DNA of 8,481 nt from Desulfobacterales bacterium (GTDB taxonomy: Bacteria; Desulfobacterota; Desulfobacteria; Desulfobacterales; JAUCGF01). Under the pieces are notes generated by a model. It did not search any database, was not told the origin of the DNA, and was given only the letters and a program-made list of their open reading frames with translations. Both the position numbers and the translations under genes were made by a program. Where the stretch lies: the NCBI GenBank assembly GCA_029940345.1, contig JAOZRC010000206.1:1-8481 (forward strand), read 5' to 3'. Positions 1 to 6,743 of this stretch are shown here, in pieces (position 1 is the first letter of the stretch; every line of letters starts with the position of its first letter).

Positions 1-53
1 ATGGCCTGCCGGAGTTCAATCAAAAGGACGGCCGATGGGTGCGCGGCGAATTG

Positions 54-77
54 TAAAGGGGTCAATAAAGGGGTCAA
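54..77. repeat. Two exact tandem copies of a 12-mer
   Basis: The 12-mer TAAAGGGGTCAA occurs at 54-65 and again at 66-77. The second copy opens the 25-bp repeat at 64-88. In the transposase remnant this yields a duplicated Asp-Pro-Phe-Ile. It looks like slippage or duplication at the edge of a REP-type repeat. Confidence 0.85.
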
Positions 78-88
78 GTCCGCTCTTG
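64..88 (+). repeat. Left copy of a 25-bp inverted repeat (REP-like)
   Basis: These 25 bases, containing the core GGGGTCAAGTCCGCTCTT, are found exactly as the reverse complement at 733-757. The pair brackets about 640 bp that include the transposase remnant and the 530-700 element, as expected for REP sequences mobilised by a linked REP-associated transposase. That functional link is inference. Confidence 0.85.
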
Positions 89-285
89 GCTCTTAATTCT
101 TCCAATTTGTCCAATCTGATGCGCAGTTTATGATCCCCGGCCAGCTTATTTTTCATGCGTTCAATCACGCTGCTGACGGGGATATCATTGTCGATTTGAA
201 AATGGTTACCGGTTCCCTTCAATTTATCCCTTCTCAGTTTCCTGTTAAGAGCGTGTTTGTGTTTGAAAAGTCCCCCGCAAAGCAC

Positions 286-529
286 GTAATAGCGCGGTTT
301 TCCGAAAAACGGTGTTTTTATATTTATAATGTTATTTCAGATAGATAGGAATTCATTGAGGGTGTTTGAAAAGTACACCCTCTAAGATATATGCCACATT
401 CCGAACGAAGTGGTCGTGACATAAAATGAATAACCCCGCCGCAAGCGGACGGGGTATCGACAAAGGATTAAACCAATTTTAACATCGCAAGCAATGGGGT
501 ATTAAACCCAATGCTTTGCAATAAAATTC
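286..529. other. Non-coding, hairpin-rich stretch
   Basis: I see no gene here. Three inverted repeats stand out. At 358-382, arms GAGGGTGT/ACACCCTC form a perfect 8-bp stem with a 9-nt loop. At 433-455, ACCCCGCCGC pairs with GCGG-A-CGGGGT, a GC-rich stem with one bulged A. At about 488-520 there is an imperfect GCAAGCAATGGGGT / ACCCAATGCTTTGC pair. The 13-mer GTGTTTGAAAAGT occurs at both 259-271 and 362-374. None of the hairpins is followed by a good T-run, so I do not call terminators; they look like REP-type debris. Confidence 0.5.
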
Positions 530-700
530 GGCTACCAACATAAAGCGGGACACTACGGTTTGAACGTCGAACATTCAACATCCAATAAGGAAACGGGATT
601 GATATTCACCCTTGCATGGGGTTGCAGCCATAGCTTCGAGGATGTGTATCTTGTAAGGAGCAAGTCGCTCAATAATCTGTCCCGCCTTATGTTGGTAGCC
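530..700. mobile_element. 171-bp MITE-like element with 23-bp terminal inverted repeats
   Basis: The left end (530-552, beginning GGCTACCAACATAAAGCGGG) matches the reverse complement of the right end (678-700) at 22 of 23 positions. The interior of about 125 bp shows no convincing protein. Short frames run through it on both strands, but their sequence includes repeat-derived stretches. The size, long TIRs and lack of coding content fit a miniature inverted-repeat element moved in trans. I find no clean target-site duplication at its borders: the flanks are similar (AAAATTC / AAAGATTC) but not equal. It sits inside the larger 64-757 inverted repeat, so it may be nested. Confidence 0.6.
561..581. 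repeat. GAACRTCGAACRTT repeat, copy 1
   Basis: The stretch starting TGAACGTCGAACATTCAAC resembles the one at 6657-6674 (TGAACATCGAACGTTGAAT) at 15 of 19 positions, in the same orientation. Each copy is built from self-complementary GAAC/GTTC pieces. It is probably a dispersed short repeat; its role is unknown. Confidence 0.5.
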
Positions 701-732
701 AAAGATTCATTATCATCACTATCGATAAGGGT

Positions 733-757
733 CAAGAGCGGACTTGACCCCTTTATT
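733..757 (-). repeat. Right copy of the 25-bp inverted repeat (REP-like)
   Basis: This is the exact reverse complement of 64-88. It also overlaps a local hairpin at 729-750 (GGGTCAAG, 6-nt loop, CTTGACCC; perfect 8-bp stem). The left copy has lost that hairpin on one side, so this copy is the better-preserved REP unit. Confidence 0.8.
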
Positions 758-1147
758 CCCCATTTTATTTCAATCAGCACGAGAGCCTTATAATGCGATT
801 TAATGGTTGAATTCGCAGATTAGAAGGGTTACAAGGCTTTATCTGACAATGTATGATTTATCCTGACGTAACCCATTATTTTCATTACGTTTGGAAATTT
901 TAATCCGTAATTCGTATTACTTATAAAACAGTTTACCAGTTATAGGTGTGTATGTAAAGTGTGGAATCGTTTGGGTGCCGGAATATGATGTTTGTAAGGT
1001 GTTCCCGGCATTTTACAAGCTTAATTACTTAAAGCCGCCTTTTTACCCCTTTAAAAGTGCTTTTCAGGGCTAATTACGCGTCATATTATTAACCATATCT
1101 GTAAATTTCAAGCTGTTATCTTGGCCCGACCCCATTTCACCCCCATT
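758..1147. other. AT-rich region without a recognisable gene
   Basis: No frame here looks like a protein. Two weak structures are visible. At 976-1010, TGCCGG and CCGGCA can pair across a 23-nt loop and are followed by TTTTAC. An overlapping TTGTAA/TTACAA pair lies at 992-1018. Near the right edge a CATTTCA heptamer begins, with copies at 1133, 1144, 1151 and 1160, next to CCCGACCCC. This looks like intergenic repeat debris at the broken end of the mttB fragment. Confidence 0.5.
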
Positions 1148-1544
1148 TCACATTTCAACCATTTCAATGATATCGCTGGCCTGGCAAAGTTTCTGAAGAT
1201 TGACATAATCTGCAAGCGTCGCCGGCCGGCGCCCTTTTTCAATATCCTGTATATCAACCGGGCCGCCGTTGGGCTGCACGGCAAAACCTTCCCCTATGGA
1301 GTGACAGAGTGAGCATCGTTTCGGGTTTGCCATCTGAAAGTGGAAGGAGCTTGCTCCAAAGCCTGTTCCACCATCTTTTTGGAAAAATAAACCCGTTCGC
1401 CGTCAACTTTGGCGCCATGGTGTTTGAAAATATCCACGGCCTCCTGACATTTGAAAACCACTCCGCATAGAATACCAGGGATGCGTTATGAACCCGGATA
1501 AAATCCTCTTTGGATAAAACTTCCAGCTTTGTTTTCAAAGGCAT
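1148..1544 (-). pseudogene. Truncated, frameshifted MttB-family methyltransferase (trimethylamine/betaine type)
   Basis: The ATG at 1544 has a GGGAGA ten bases upstream and begins MPLKTKLEVLSKEDFIRVHN, a typical MttB-superfamily N-terminus. After about 23 codons (near 1476) the homology moves to another frame (CGVVFKCQEAVDIFKHHGAK, then VDGERVYFSKKMVEQALE). Near 1335-1345 it moves again, to NPKR...IGEGFAVQPNGGP...IEKGRRPATLADYVN...KLCQASDII, ending at a TGA at 1148. The pieces together cover only about 130 of the family's roughly 480-500 residues, so the TIM-barrel core and any pyrrolysine position are gone. It begins 34 bases after the UroD-like gene and was probably the last gene of that operon. 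Intact MttB proteins methylate the cobalt of a cognate corrinoid protein. Which subtype this was (pyrrolysine-dependent MttB or pyrrolysine-free MtgB-like) cannot be told. Confidence 0.85.
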
Positions 1545-1578
1545 TTTGATTGTTTCTCCCTATTTAATCCCTATTTTT

Positions 1579-2664
1579 TTAGCTGTAATTTCCATGCTTA
1601 CGAACCGCATCAATGGCAGCCTTTACGTTAGCAGGCGGTGTTGTCGCTCCCAAATTGCAAAGCAGCAGGGCGAAGCGTCCGTCTTTGCCACCCACTTCAA
1701 TGTAATGTCTGACCCTGTCCGCGATTTCCTCCGGTGTGTTCAAGGCCATGAAAGCCGCTCCGATTCCTAAAATAAGCGGCACACCCTTTTTATCGGCATA
1801 TTCCTTATACAAGGCCGGGCCGAGTTCCTCCACATCGGGGTCCTGGCCTTCTACAAATCCGGAGCATACCTGATGTTTGAGATCAAGCATCTCCTGGGGG
1901 ACTTTTAAATATTTTTCCCCCACCCAGTTGGGAACATAAACTTCAGGGCCGCAGAGTTCACGCAGGCGCAGGACAGACGGAACGATCCAATCCCTGATGA
2001 TATCCGGACTGACGATGGGTAAGGAACCCGCGGCATCATCTCCTGAAATGTTTTTCACATCAGGAAACTCCTTTTTCAGTTTCATCACCCAGGGGGCCAG
2101 CACTTCTTCAACAATGCGATCGAACAAATTTTTGACAAAATCCGGATTATCGTACATATCCATAATCAACGGTTCAAGCCCCCTGATATTTGCGGCCAAG
2201 CTGAAAGGGGCACAGAATCTAAGCGTAATTTGTGCGCCTCCGATAAGCTTACGAAATATCCTGATCGTTTCGATCACGGATGCAAAACGCCCGTCCGCAT
2301 CAAAATCCGGGGTTTTGATTTTTTTTAGATCATCTTTGCCCCGAATCAACGGTTTTGTTCGGTCTACGTCCGGCATATCGCAGTCACTGTATTTAACTGC
2401 CTGTCCCAACGCCTCGGCTTCAATGTTGTAAACATCGTAATCCAGAACCGGTACATCAATGCCGTACTTTTCCTGAATTTCCAGCGTGCCGGCCGCCAGA
2501 ATTTCCGGTGTAGTATAGAATTCTCTCGCAGGAATCCCCAGCTCTTTCATGGCGAATTCATGCATTTGGGTGACCACCGGGACCCGGTCAGGGATGCCGG
2601 TCATAGCGGTTTCAAACCGCTTCAGGCCCTCCTTAAATGAGGTGTAGTCCTTTTTTAATTTCAT
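1579..2664 (-). CDS. UroD-superfamily (MtaA/CmuA-like) protein, candidate corrinoid methyltransferase
   Basis: The protein has 361 residues if it starts at the ATG at 2664, with AGGAG eight bases upstream; a GTG directly before it is less likely. The fold signature of the uroporphyrinogen decarboxylase family is clear: CAPFSLAANIRGLEPLIMD (151-169), a following helix with NPDFVKNLFD, and the closing TPPANVKAAIDAVRKHG (342-358). Relatives near corrinoid proteins act as the second methyltransferase, moving the methyl group from Co-methyl corrinoid to CoM or tetrahydrofolate. The His-x-Cys zinc motif of MtaA/MtbA is not where expected: that strand reads VYVPNWVG (242-249). Nearby candidates for metal binding are His264-x-x-Cys267 and Cys336, an unverified idea. 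It is not heme-biosynthetic HemE, judging by context and divergence. Its place between the SMR gene and the mttB remnant supports a methyl-transfer role; the acceptor is unknown. Confidence 0.8.
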   Translation of the reverse strand: MKLKKDYTSFKEGLKRFETAMTGIPDRVPVVTQMHEFAMKELGIPAREFYTTPEILAAGTLEIQEKYGIDVPVLDYDVYNIEAEALGQAVKYSDCDMPDVDRTKPLIRGKDDLKKIKTPDFDADGRFASVIETIRIFRKLIGGAQITLRFCAPFSLAANIRGLEPLIMDMYDNPDFVKNLFDRIVEEVLAPWVMKLKKEFPDVKNISGDDAAGSLPIVSPDIIRDWIVPSVLRLRELCGPEVYVPNWVGEKYLKVPQEMLDLKHQVCSGFVEGQDPDVEELGPALYKEYADKKGVPLILGIGAAFMALNTPEEIADRVRHYIEVGGKDGRFALLLCNLGATTPPANVKAAIDAVRKHGNYS

Positions 2665-2930
2665 CACAATGACTCCTTTAAAGATAGGGGACGAACTTCC
2701 AGGTTGCTGTACCGGTTAACGCCTTATACCATTTGCGTTAAATAATCGCCCAATACAAAAATAATAAAACGCCCTGTTTTTGGGATGTTGTCCAAAAATC
2801 GGATGGGAGTTTAATTTTCGCAATTGGAATTATGATTTTTGCGCTTGTTTTTTAAATATCAATGATTTCAATATGTTAATAGAACTTATGACTGACGAGT
2901 AAAGTAACAAAGCAGTACTAAACGTCAGAT
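2665..2930. other. Spacer between the SMR and UroD-like genes, with weak hairpins
   Basis: This AT-rich spacer holds the Shine-Dalgarno of the UroD-like gene (AGGAG, complement of 2673-2677). It also has two modest inverted repeats: TTTTTGG/CCAAAAA at 2777-2798, and CTGACG/CGTCAG close to the SMR stop. Neither has a terminator-like T-run on the minus strand. The length would allow a separate promoter for the UroD-like gene, but I see no convincing one. Confidence 0.4.
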
Positions 2931-3260
2931 TTAATGACCAACCGTTTTTGAAAAAACATGAATTACCACCACGCCTGCGATAATCAAACCCATACCAATA
3001 ATTGCAGGAATGTCCGGGATTTGTTTGTAAAAAAGCGCACCGACGATAGCCAATAAGACGATACCCAAACCAGACCAAACGGCATAAGTAATGCCGATTG
3101 GTATGGTTCTTAGAACAAGGGTCATGAAATAGAATGAAACTCCATACCCAAGCACAACTATCAGGCTTGGAAACAGCTTGGTAAACTCCGCCGACGTCTT
3201 TAATGCACTTGTCGCCGCAACCTCGGTAATTATTGCTATCGCTAAATAAAGGTATGCCAT
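2931..3260 (-). CDS. EmrE/Qac-type small multidrug resistance (SMR) transporter
   Basis: The 109-residue protein matches the SMR family in length and in its four membrane helices (about 3-21, 31-51, 57-77 and 84-105). The essential membrane glutamate is Glu13 (IITEVAAT, EmrE Glu14). Substrate-pocket residues Tyr59 and Trp62 sit in YAVWSGLGIVLL, which is the EmrE/Qac pattern rather than that of Gdx guanidinium exporters. PAIIGMGLIIAGVVVIHVFSK closely parallels the EmrE fourth helix. Such proteins work as dual-topology dimers in the inner membrane, exchanging protons for quaternary ammonium compounds. EmrE has been reported to handle betaine and choline, so its place among N-methyl demethylation genes suggests movement of a methylated amine; that is inference. 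The gene lies 64 bases after the corrinoid protein. No clear Shine-Dalgarno precedes the ATG. Confidence 0.9.
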   Translation of the reverse strand: MAYLYLAIAIITEVAATSALKTSAEFTKLFPSLIVVLGYGVSFYFMTLVLRTIPIGITYAVWSGLGIVLLAIVGALFYKQIPDIPAIIGMGLIIAGVVVIHVFSKTVGH

Positions 3261-3324
3261 CTGTTTTTCGTTATAAATCTAAAAATTAATTGTGTTGATT
3301 TTGTATATTATTCCGTCCACGTTT

Positions 3325-3969
3325 TCAGGCCGCCTGAGCAAGCTCTTTCGCTTTTTCCACGGCGGAAGCCGCATCGGCGCCATAACCGTCGGCCCCGATG
3401 TCATCGACAAATGTTTGAGTTACTGGAGCGCCGCCCACCATAATTTTCACCTTGTCTCTCAATCCGGCTTCGGTCAGAGCGGCAATCGTCTCACTCATTT
3501 TGGGCATCGTGGTGGTTAGCAACGCCGAAATTCCGATAATCGTTGCGCCGTGTTCGCTTGCGGCGGCGACAAACTGTTCCGGCTTAATATCCACGCCGAG
3601 ATCAACCACATTAAAGCCGGCCCCTTCCAGCAGCATAACGACCAAATTTTTCCCGATATCATGGAGATCGCCCTGCACGGTTCCGACGATGACGGTGCCC
3701 ATGCCGGCGCCAACATCGTCGCCGGTCAGTTTGTCTTTTAATACGCCCAGACCGGCCTGCATCGCCTTGGCCGATCGAAGCACTTCAGGAATAAACATTT
3801 CGCCGGTTTTCATGCGCTGTCCGACCACGTCCATGCCCGGAAACAGGCCCTTATCCATGATGTCCTGGGCTGAAAAACCGTCTTCAACAGCTTGGAGACA
3901 TAAATTCGGTATTTCTTTAATATCTCCGGCGATCAACACTTCTGATATTTTCGTGTAAACGTCTGACAT
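3325..3969 (-). CDS. Methyltransferase corrinoid protein (MtbC/MttC/MtgC type)
   Basis: I choose the ATG at 3969 because GAGGA lies six bases upstream, giving 214 residues (MSDVYTKISEV...), typical for the family. Residues 1 to about 88 form the helical cap domain (B12-binding-2), including GLFPGMDVVGQRMKTGEMFI and PEVLRSAKAM. Residues 90-214 form the Rossmann-like cobalamin domain. The lower-ligand signature Asp101-x-His103-x-x-Gly106 is in VQGDLHDIGKNLV, followed by SALLTTTM and MVGGAPVT, which hold the nucleotide tail. The protein carries the corrinoid that is methylated by an MttB/MtbB-type substrate methyltransferase and demethylated by a second methyltransferase, in the cytoplasm. Substrate subtype cannot be told from this protein alone. 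Its natural partner, an intact MttB homologue, is missing here: only the fragment at 1148-1544 remains. Confidence 0.93.
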   Translation of the reverse strand: MSDVYTKISEVLIAGDIKEIPNLCLQAVEDGFSAQDIMDKGLFPGMDVVGQRMKTGEMFIPEVLRSAKAMQAGLGVLKDKLTGDDVGAGMGTVIVGTVQGDLHDIGKNLVVMLLEGAGFNVVDLGVDIKPEQFVAAASEHGATIIGISALLTTTMPKMSETIAALTEAGLRDKVKIMVGGAPVTQTFVDDIGADGYGADAASAVEKAKELAQAA

Positions 3970-4012
3970 GTGATTCCTCTTTTTACAAATAAATTTCAAG
4001 TCTCAAATATTC

Positions 4013-4134
4013 CTCGTTCCCACGCTTCGCGTGGGAACGCAGCCCCCGGACGCTTCGCGTCCATCAAAGCAAACGTCTATTGCCTTGGACGCAAAGCGTC
4101 CCAGTCATGTTCCCACGTGAAACGTGGGAACGAG
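4013..4134. repeat. 122-bp REP/BIME-like element of four nested hairpins
   Basis: The outer ends, CTCGTTCCCACG (4013-4024) and CGTGGGAACGAG (4123-4134), are perfect 12-bp inverted repeats. Inside are four hairpins with 3-nt loops: CGTTCCCACGC stem at 4015-4039 (11 bp), GGACGC stem at 4048-4062 (6 bp), GGACGC stem at 4087-4101 (6 bp), and GTTCCCACGT stem at 4109-4131 (10 bp). The octamer AAATATTC abuts the left end (4005-4012) and recurs 11 bases past the right end (4146-4153). The element fills most of the gap between the FAD/GcvT gene and the corrinoid gene, so it is probably transcribed, where it could stall 3' exonucleases. There is no T-run for termination. Confidence 0.85.
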
Positions 4135-4186
4135 AATCTTAATCTAAATATTCTATGATTTACTCAGCCGTTATACGTTTTATATT

Positions 4187-6634
4187 TTACATTCTCACGC
4201 GCTCGTTTTTCGGATCATAAGGAGATTTCAAACCGGCGACAGCGGCGATACGTTCGTCTTCCACTTCGATTTCGTATTCACCGCTAATAATCCAGTCGTC
4301 ATCAATGCTCCCTTCCGGATGGTTCACATACCCCATGCCCACGGCGGCTCCTACTTTGAAACCGTAAGCGCCCGAGGTGATTTCGCCTGCGCGCTGTCCG
4401 TTGCGAAAAATCGGTTCACCGGCGTGGAGCATGGGATCGGCGTCTTTTAAAGTGAACATGACCATCTTGCGGCACAGGCCATGCTCTTTTTTTCTCAAAA
4501 GCGCATTGCGTCCGCAAAAATCGCCTTTATTCAATTTGACGCCAAATCCCAGGCCCGCTTCAAAAGGCGTATCATCCGGTGTAATGTCGGATTCCCAGTG
4601 GCGGCATCCTGTTTCCAGGCGTAGCGAGTTCACCGCCTGCATTCCCACATATTTCATCCCCATCTTTTCACCTGCTTCCGCAATGGCGTCAAAAACGGGC
4701 GCTGCGAACATGGTCGGAATATAAAGCTCCCATCCGAGTTCGCCCACATAAGAGATACGCATGGCCAACGGTCTGGCATAAGCGACATCAATTTCAAGCG
4801 CTGTGGCAAACGGAAAAGCCGAATCAGAAAGGTCTTCATCGGTGAGTGCAGACATCAAATCACGTGCTGTGGGGCCCATGATTGCCAGCATGGCATAACC
4901 GTGAGTGACGTCAGTTACGCAAGCATGTGCATAAGCGGAGATGCCGCGCCGGAAATGATCAAGATCATGCACAACCGTAGCTCCGGCCGTAACGATAAAA
5001 AACTGGTCTTCCGCCAATCGTGTTACAGTGACATCGGTTTCAAAGCCGCCGCGCACGTTAAGTACCGGTGTGTAAACGATTTTTCCGGTTTTAACATCCA
5101 TGTCATTGGCGCAGAGATACTGCATCACCGTGAGAGCGTCGCGTCCCTGAACCAGCAATTTACCCATAGACGACAAATCATAGAGTCCGACATTATCACG
5201 AACAGCGAGATGTTCTTCGGCCTGATAATCGAACCAGTTGGGACGACGCCAGTCATAACGATGCACCGGTTCGACGCCCTGGGGTGCGAACCAGTCAGCG
5301 CGCTCCCATCCGGCGGTCTGGCTGAAACAGGCGCCACGCGCTTTCAAGCGGTCGTGAATCGGAGTCAGGATTACAGGCCGGGCCGTGGTTCGTTGCCGGT
5401 TGGGAAAATGTTTATGATACGAAACGCCCACAGATTCGACAATGCGGTCATGGACATATTTTGTGTTTTGCTGCCATGAAAAACAGCGTTTTATATCAAC
5501 CGGCCAGAGTTCCTCCTCTGTGTAGCCCCGGTCCATCTGTTGCGCCAGGGCGCGACCGACGCCGGCGGCGCTGGCAATACCGACCGAATTCATACCGCAG
5601 CCGATTAAAAAGTTTTTCAGTCCCGGCACTTCACCGATCATAAAAAATGTGTCTGGCGTGAAGCTCTCGGGCACCACTTCAAGGTGGCGTATTTCAGCGC
5701 CCTGAATGTCGGGAAAGCGTTCAAAAGCACAATTCGTAAACGTTTCAAACTGGTCCCAGTTTTCCTGTAATTGGGTGAATTTAAAATTATCCGGGATTCC
5801 CTCGCGGCCCCAAGGTATGGAAACTGTTTCAAAGCCGCCAAAAAGAATCGCGCCATTTTCAGATTTGAAATAGGTTAAACCGTCAAAGTCGCGTATGCTT
5901 GGAAACACTTTTTTATATCCCTTGATAGGCAATGTCACGGCGTGCGCATGTTCGGCCGCATGCATCGGGACACTGACATTGACCATTTTGCCGACCTGTC
6001 GTCCCCACATACCGGCGCAATTGACCACATATTCACAGGATATATCACCCTTTTCGGTTTTGACGCCGCACACGGCTCCGTTTCGGGTCGTAATATCCGT
6101 AACAGCGGTGTTTTGAAAAATCAGCACGCCGCCTAAACGAGCGCCTTTGGCCAAAGACTGGGTTGTGTCCTCCGGATTGGTCTGCCCGTCTTTGGGAATA
6201 TAAAAGGCCGTAATCAGACCGGATGTACTCATTCCGGGCACCATCTCAGCCGCTTCTTTCAGTGTGATTTCATGCACCTCAATTCCATAAGTGCGCGCCT
6301 TTGCCGCCGCGCGCAGCCATTCCGAACGGCGCGCCTCGGTCTGGCAGACCGTGATAGCTCCCGTGGTGATATAACCTGTGGCAACTCCGGTTTCGGCTTC
6401 CAGATTCGCGTATAACTCCGTGGCATATCTGACCAGATTTGACATTTGGCGATTCTGCCTCAGCTGCGTCACCAGGCCGGCCGCCGCCCAGGTGGTTCCG
6501 GAAGCCAATTCTTTCCGTTCCAGCAAGACCACGTCTTGCCAGCCGATTTTACTTAGATGATACGCTGTGCTGCATCCGATGATGCCGCCTCCGATAATAA
6601 CGGCTCGGGCATGTTGGGGGAATTGTTCAGACAT
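4187..6634 (-). CDS. FAD-dependent oxidoreductase-GcvT fusion (dimethylglycine/sarcosine dehydrogenase-like)
   Basis: The 815-residue protein starts at the ATG at 6634 with AGGAGG five bases upstream. Residues 10-370 are a DAO-type FAD domain: dinucleotide motif VIIGGGIIGCSTAYHLSKIG (12-31), glutamate 39 for the ribose, and the closing FLIGCGMNSVGIASAAGVGR (342-361). Residues about 375-435 fit the short central FAO domain. Residues about 440-705 are a GcvT aminomethyltransferase domain (TPVLNVRGGFETDVTVTRL, 522-540; LRLETGCRHWESDITPDDTP, 671-690), and about 720-812 the GcvT C-terminal barrel. In relatives the FAD domain oxidises an N-methyl group and the GcvT domain passes formaldehyde-level carbon to tetrahydrofolate. 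Notably the usual covalent-flavin histidine (TWHAAGL in DMGDH) is alanine: SGTTWAAAGL, Ala50. Substrate (dimethylglycine, sarcosine or another) is inferred. It is the first gene of the minus-strand cluster. Confidence 0.9.
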   Translation of the reverse strand: MSEQFPQHARAVIIGGGIIGCSTAYHLSKIGWQDVVLLERKELASGTTWAAAGLVTQLRQNRQMSNLVRYATELYANLEAETGVATGYITTGAITVCQTEARRSEWLRAAAKARTYGIEVHEITLKEAAEMVPGMSTSGLITAFYIPKDGQTNPEDTTQSLAKGARLGGVLIFQNTAVTDITTRNGAVCGVKTEKGDISCEYVVNCAGMWGRQVGKMVNVSVPMHAAEHAHAVTLPIKGYKKVFPSIRDFDGLTYFKSENGAILFGGFETVSIPWGREGIPDNFKFTQLQENWDQFETFTNCAFERFPDIQGAEIRHLEVVPESFTPDTFFMIGEVPGLKNFLIGCGMNSVGIASAAGVGRALAQQMDRGYTEEELWPVDIKRCFSWQQNTKYVHDRIVESVGVSYHKHFPNRQRTTARPVILTPIHDRLKARGACFSQTAGWERADWFAPQGVEPVHRYDWRRPNWFDYQAEEHLAVRDNVGLYDLSSMGKLLVQGRDALTVMQYLCANDMDVKTGKIVYTPVLNVRGGFETDVTVTRLAEDQFFIVTAGATVVHDLDHFRRGISAYAHACVTDVTHGYAMLAIMGPTARDLMSALTDEDLSDSAFPFATALEIDVAYARPLAMRISYVGELGWELYIPTMFAAPVFDAIAEAGEKMGMKYVGMQAVNSLRLETGCRHWESDITPDDTPFEAGLGFGVKLNKGDFCGRNALLRKKEHGLCRKMVMFTLKDADPMLHAGEPIFRNGQRAGEITSGAYGFKVGAAVGMGYVNHPEGSIDDDWIISGEYEIEVEDERIAAVAGLKSPYDPKNERVRM

Positions 6635-6654
6635 AGAAACCTCCTGATTAAAAG

Positions 6655-6674
6655 ATGAACATCGAACGTTGAAT
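6655..6674. repeat. GAACRTCGAACRTT repeat, copy 2
   Basis: The stretch GATGAACATCGAACGTTGAA lies ten bases beyond the Shine-Dalgarno of the FAD/GcvT gene, within its probable leader. It resembles 561-581, in the same orientation. CGAACGTTG is nearly palindromic and could fold in the leader RNA. Function unknown. Confidence 0.5.
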
Positions 6675-6743
6675 ACGAATCAACTTCACTAATAATTAAT
6701 ATTAACAAATTACCCAATTTTACCTTTCTTGTTAAAAACAGAT

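Larger units (their letters stand above)
16..285 (-). pseudogene. Remnant of a REP-associated (IS200-like) transposase, C-terminal HTH part
   Basis: The reading frame starts at a GTG and ends at TGA, giving 89 codons. Its middle (from about residue 17 to 65) resembles the DnaA domain IV-like helix-turn-helix found at the C-terminus of some REP-associated tyrosine transposases: a Leu-Lys-x-x-Gly-x-x-Phe helix, then a VSSVIERMK recognition-helix stretch and a basic, charged tail. The few codons just upstream and at the start (GKPRYYV, then CGGLF) recall the usual transposase N-terminus (RKPRxxxPGGLYH). The HUH catalytic domain that should lie between them, with its His-x-His pair and Tyr, is absent. 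I therefore read it as an internally deleted, non-functional copy. The tail runs through the tandem repeat at 54-77, so the C-terminus is repeat-derived. Family assignment is from remembered motif patterns, without alignment. Confidence 0.5.

Noticed and set aside
376..400. CTCTAAG as a tRNA-Pyl (CUA) anticodon
   Set aside because: It belongs to an 8-bp hairpin arm; no acceptor or T-arm can be folded around it. No pylT was found on either strand by eye.
433..455. GC-rich hairpin as a rho-independent terminator
   Set aside because: There is no T-run on the plus side, only a mixed TTATTCATTTT on the minus side, and no intact gene ends there.
553..793. Overlapping short frames on both strands (75 and 77 codons)
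   Set aside because: They run through the inverted-repeat element and the 25-bp repeat; the translations are repeat-derived and show no protein family features.
1..1147. CRISPR array, given the many short repeats
   Set aside because: Repeats are inverted or tandem without regular spacing or unique spacers.
1997..2431. 144-codon plus-strand frame
   Set aside because: It is a shadow of the UroD-like gene, with no start signal or family resemblance.
4596..4602. Complement of the B12-box heptamer GCCACTG, possible cobalamin riboswitch
   Set aside because: It lies inside the well-conserved GcvT coding region (Arg-His-Trp-Glu) and has no riboswitch surroundings.
4901..5479. 192-codon plus-strand frame
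   Set aside because: It is the antisense shadow of the FAD/GcvT gene, whose minus-strand frame is clearly conserved.
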